Below are positions 5,007 to 5,137 of a stretch of DNA of 5,137 bases, one piece after another. Below the pieces are notes generated by a model. That model was not told where the DNA came from and ran no database searches. It worked only from the letters and a program-made list of their open reading frames with translations. This stretch comes from Betaproteobacteria bacterium (GTDB taxonomy: Bacteria; Pseudomonadota; Gammaproteobacteria; Burkholderiales; SG8-41). The stretch lies in the NCBI GenBank assembly GCA_029883965.1, contig JAOUIN010000172.1, positions 1 through 5,137 of the forward strand, written 5' to 3'. A program made the translations under genes and the position numbers. The first letter of the stretch is position 1; the number at the start of each line of letters is the position of its first letter.

Positions 5007-5137
5007 CGAGCAGCACAGCCAGGTCAGGGGAAGTCGGCGAGGACTGTCTGAGCCCTGGTCGCGTAGCGCCCAGGGCGAGTTCCGCAGCCGCCTGACTTGG
5101 CGAGCAGCGCAGGGTAGTCCGAAGGACCGGCGAACCA
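5007..5137. repeat. Structured GC-rich intergenic repeat element, continuing past the window edge
   Basis: A long imperfect hairpin spans 5018-5101. The outer arms GCCAGGTCAGG (5018-5028) and CCTGACTTGGC (5091-5101) pair at 11 positions with one G-T. Inner pairs are CGGC/GCCG (5035-5038, 5087-5090), and the tip is a perfect 7-bp stem GCCCTGG/CCAGGGC (5052-5058, 5070-5076) capped by GCG-TAG-CGC. A 12-base direct repeat CGAGCAGCrCAG (5007-5018 and 5101-5112, one mismatch) flanks the hairpin, and a small GTCC-GAA-GGAC stem follows (5117-5127). The CGAGCAGCGCAGGG style recalls, from memory, dispersed intergenic repeats of beta- and gammaproteobacterial genomes that are often misannotated as short proteins. 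No protein signal is seen. Its right end lies outside the window. Confidence 0.6.

Noticed and set aside
5117..5137. tRNA-like 3' end (final bases read GAACCA)
   Set aside because: No cloverleaf arms or T-loop sequence can be placed upstream; the bases belong to the structured repeat and the CCA is chance.

Overview
The window (5,137 bp, GC-rich) looks like ordinary chromosomal DNA of a proteobacterium, most likely a betaproteobacterium. The pointers are a single-chain (AceE-type) pyruvate dehydrogenase E1, an accessory-type IF-1 with a basic C-terminal tail next to a cold-shock gene, and a structured GC-rich intergenic repeat at the right edge of a style I associate with Burkholderiales and related groups. 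The taxon is an inference from protein style, not a search result. No rRNA, tRNA, CRISPR array, phage gene or transposase is visible.

Left part (1-1635): the first 324 codons of an aceE-type 2-oxoacid dehydrogenase E1 run leftward off the window. A Lrp/AsnC-family regulator is transcribed rightward from the same 138-bp intergenic region. That region holds overlapping candidate promoters and three copies of a TATC-n-AGCATT half-site, two of them forming an inverted repeat across the promoters. The arrangement suggests that the regulator controls itself and the dehydrogenase. It also recalls the MdeR/MdeB pair of Pseudomonas putida, so the E1 could be a 2-oxobutyrate-type paralogue rather than the housekeeping enzyme.

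Middle (1639-2751): infA (IF-1, with a 20-residue tail) and a CspA-family cold-shock gene lie on the minus strand in the order csp then infA, 100 bp apart. Both encode small OB-fold RNA-binding proteins. infA meets the regulator gene tail to tail with 3 bp between the stop codons, which form a small hairpin. A 524-bp stretch without a credible gene separates csp from the next gene; it probably holds the csp promoter and leader.

Right part (2752-5137): a dienelactone-hydrolase-family enzyme with a Tat-type signal peptide ends at a textbook intrinsic terminator. It is followed by a class I/II PLP-dependent aminotransferase, probably a separate transcription unit. The last 218 bp carry a GC-rich hairpin and then a highly structured non-coding repeat (about 5007-5137) that continues beyond the edge.

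Most of the window is conventional. The points most worth a second look are the regulator/E1 pair with its operator array, the csp-infA module, the exported hydrolase and the right-edge repeat.
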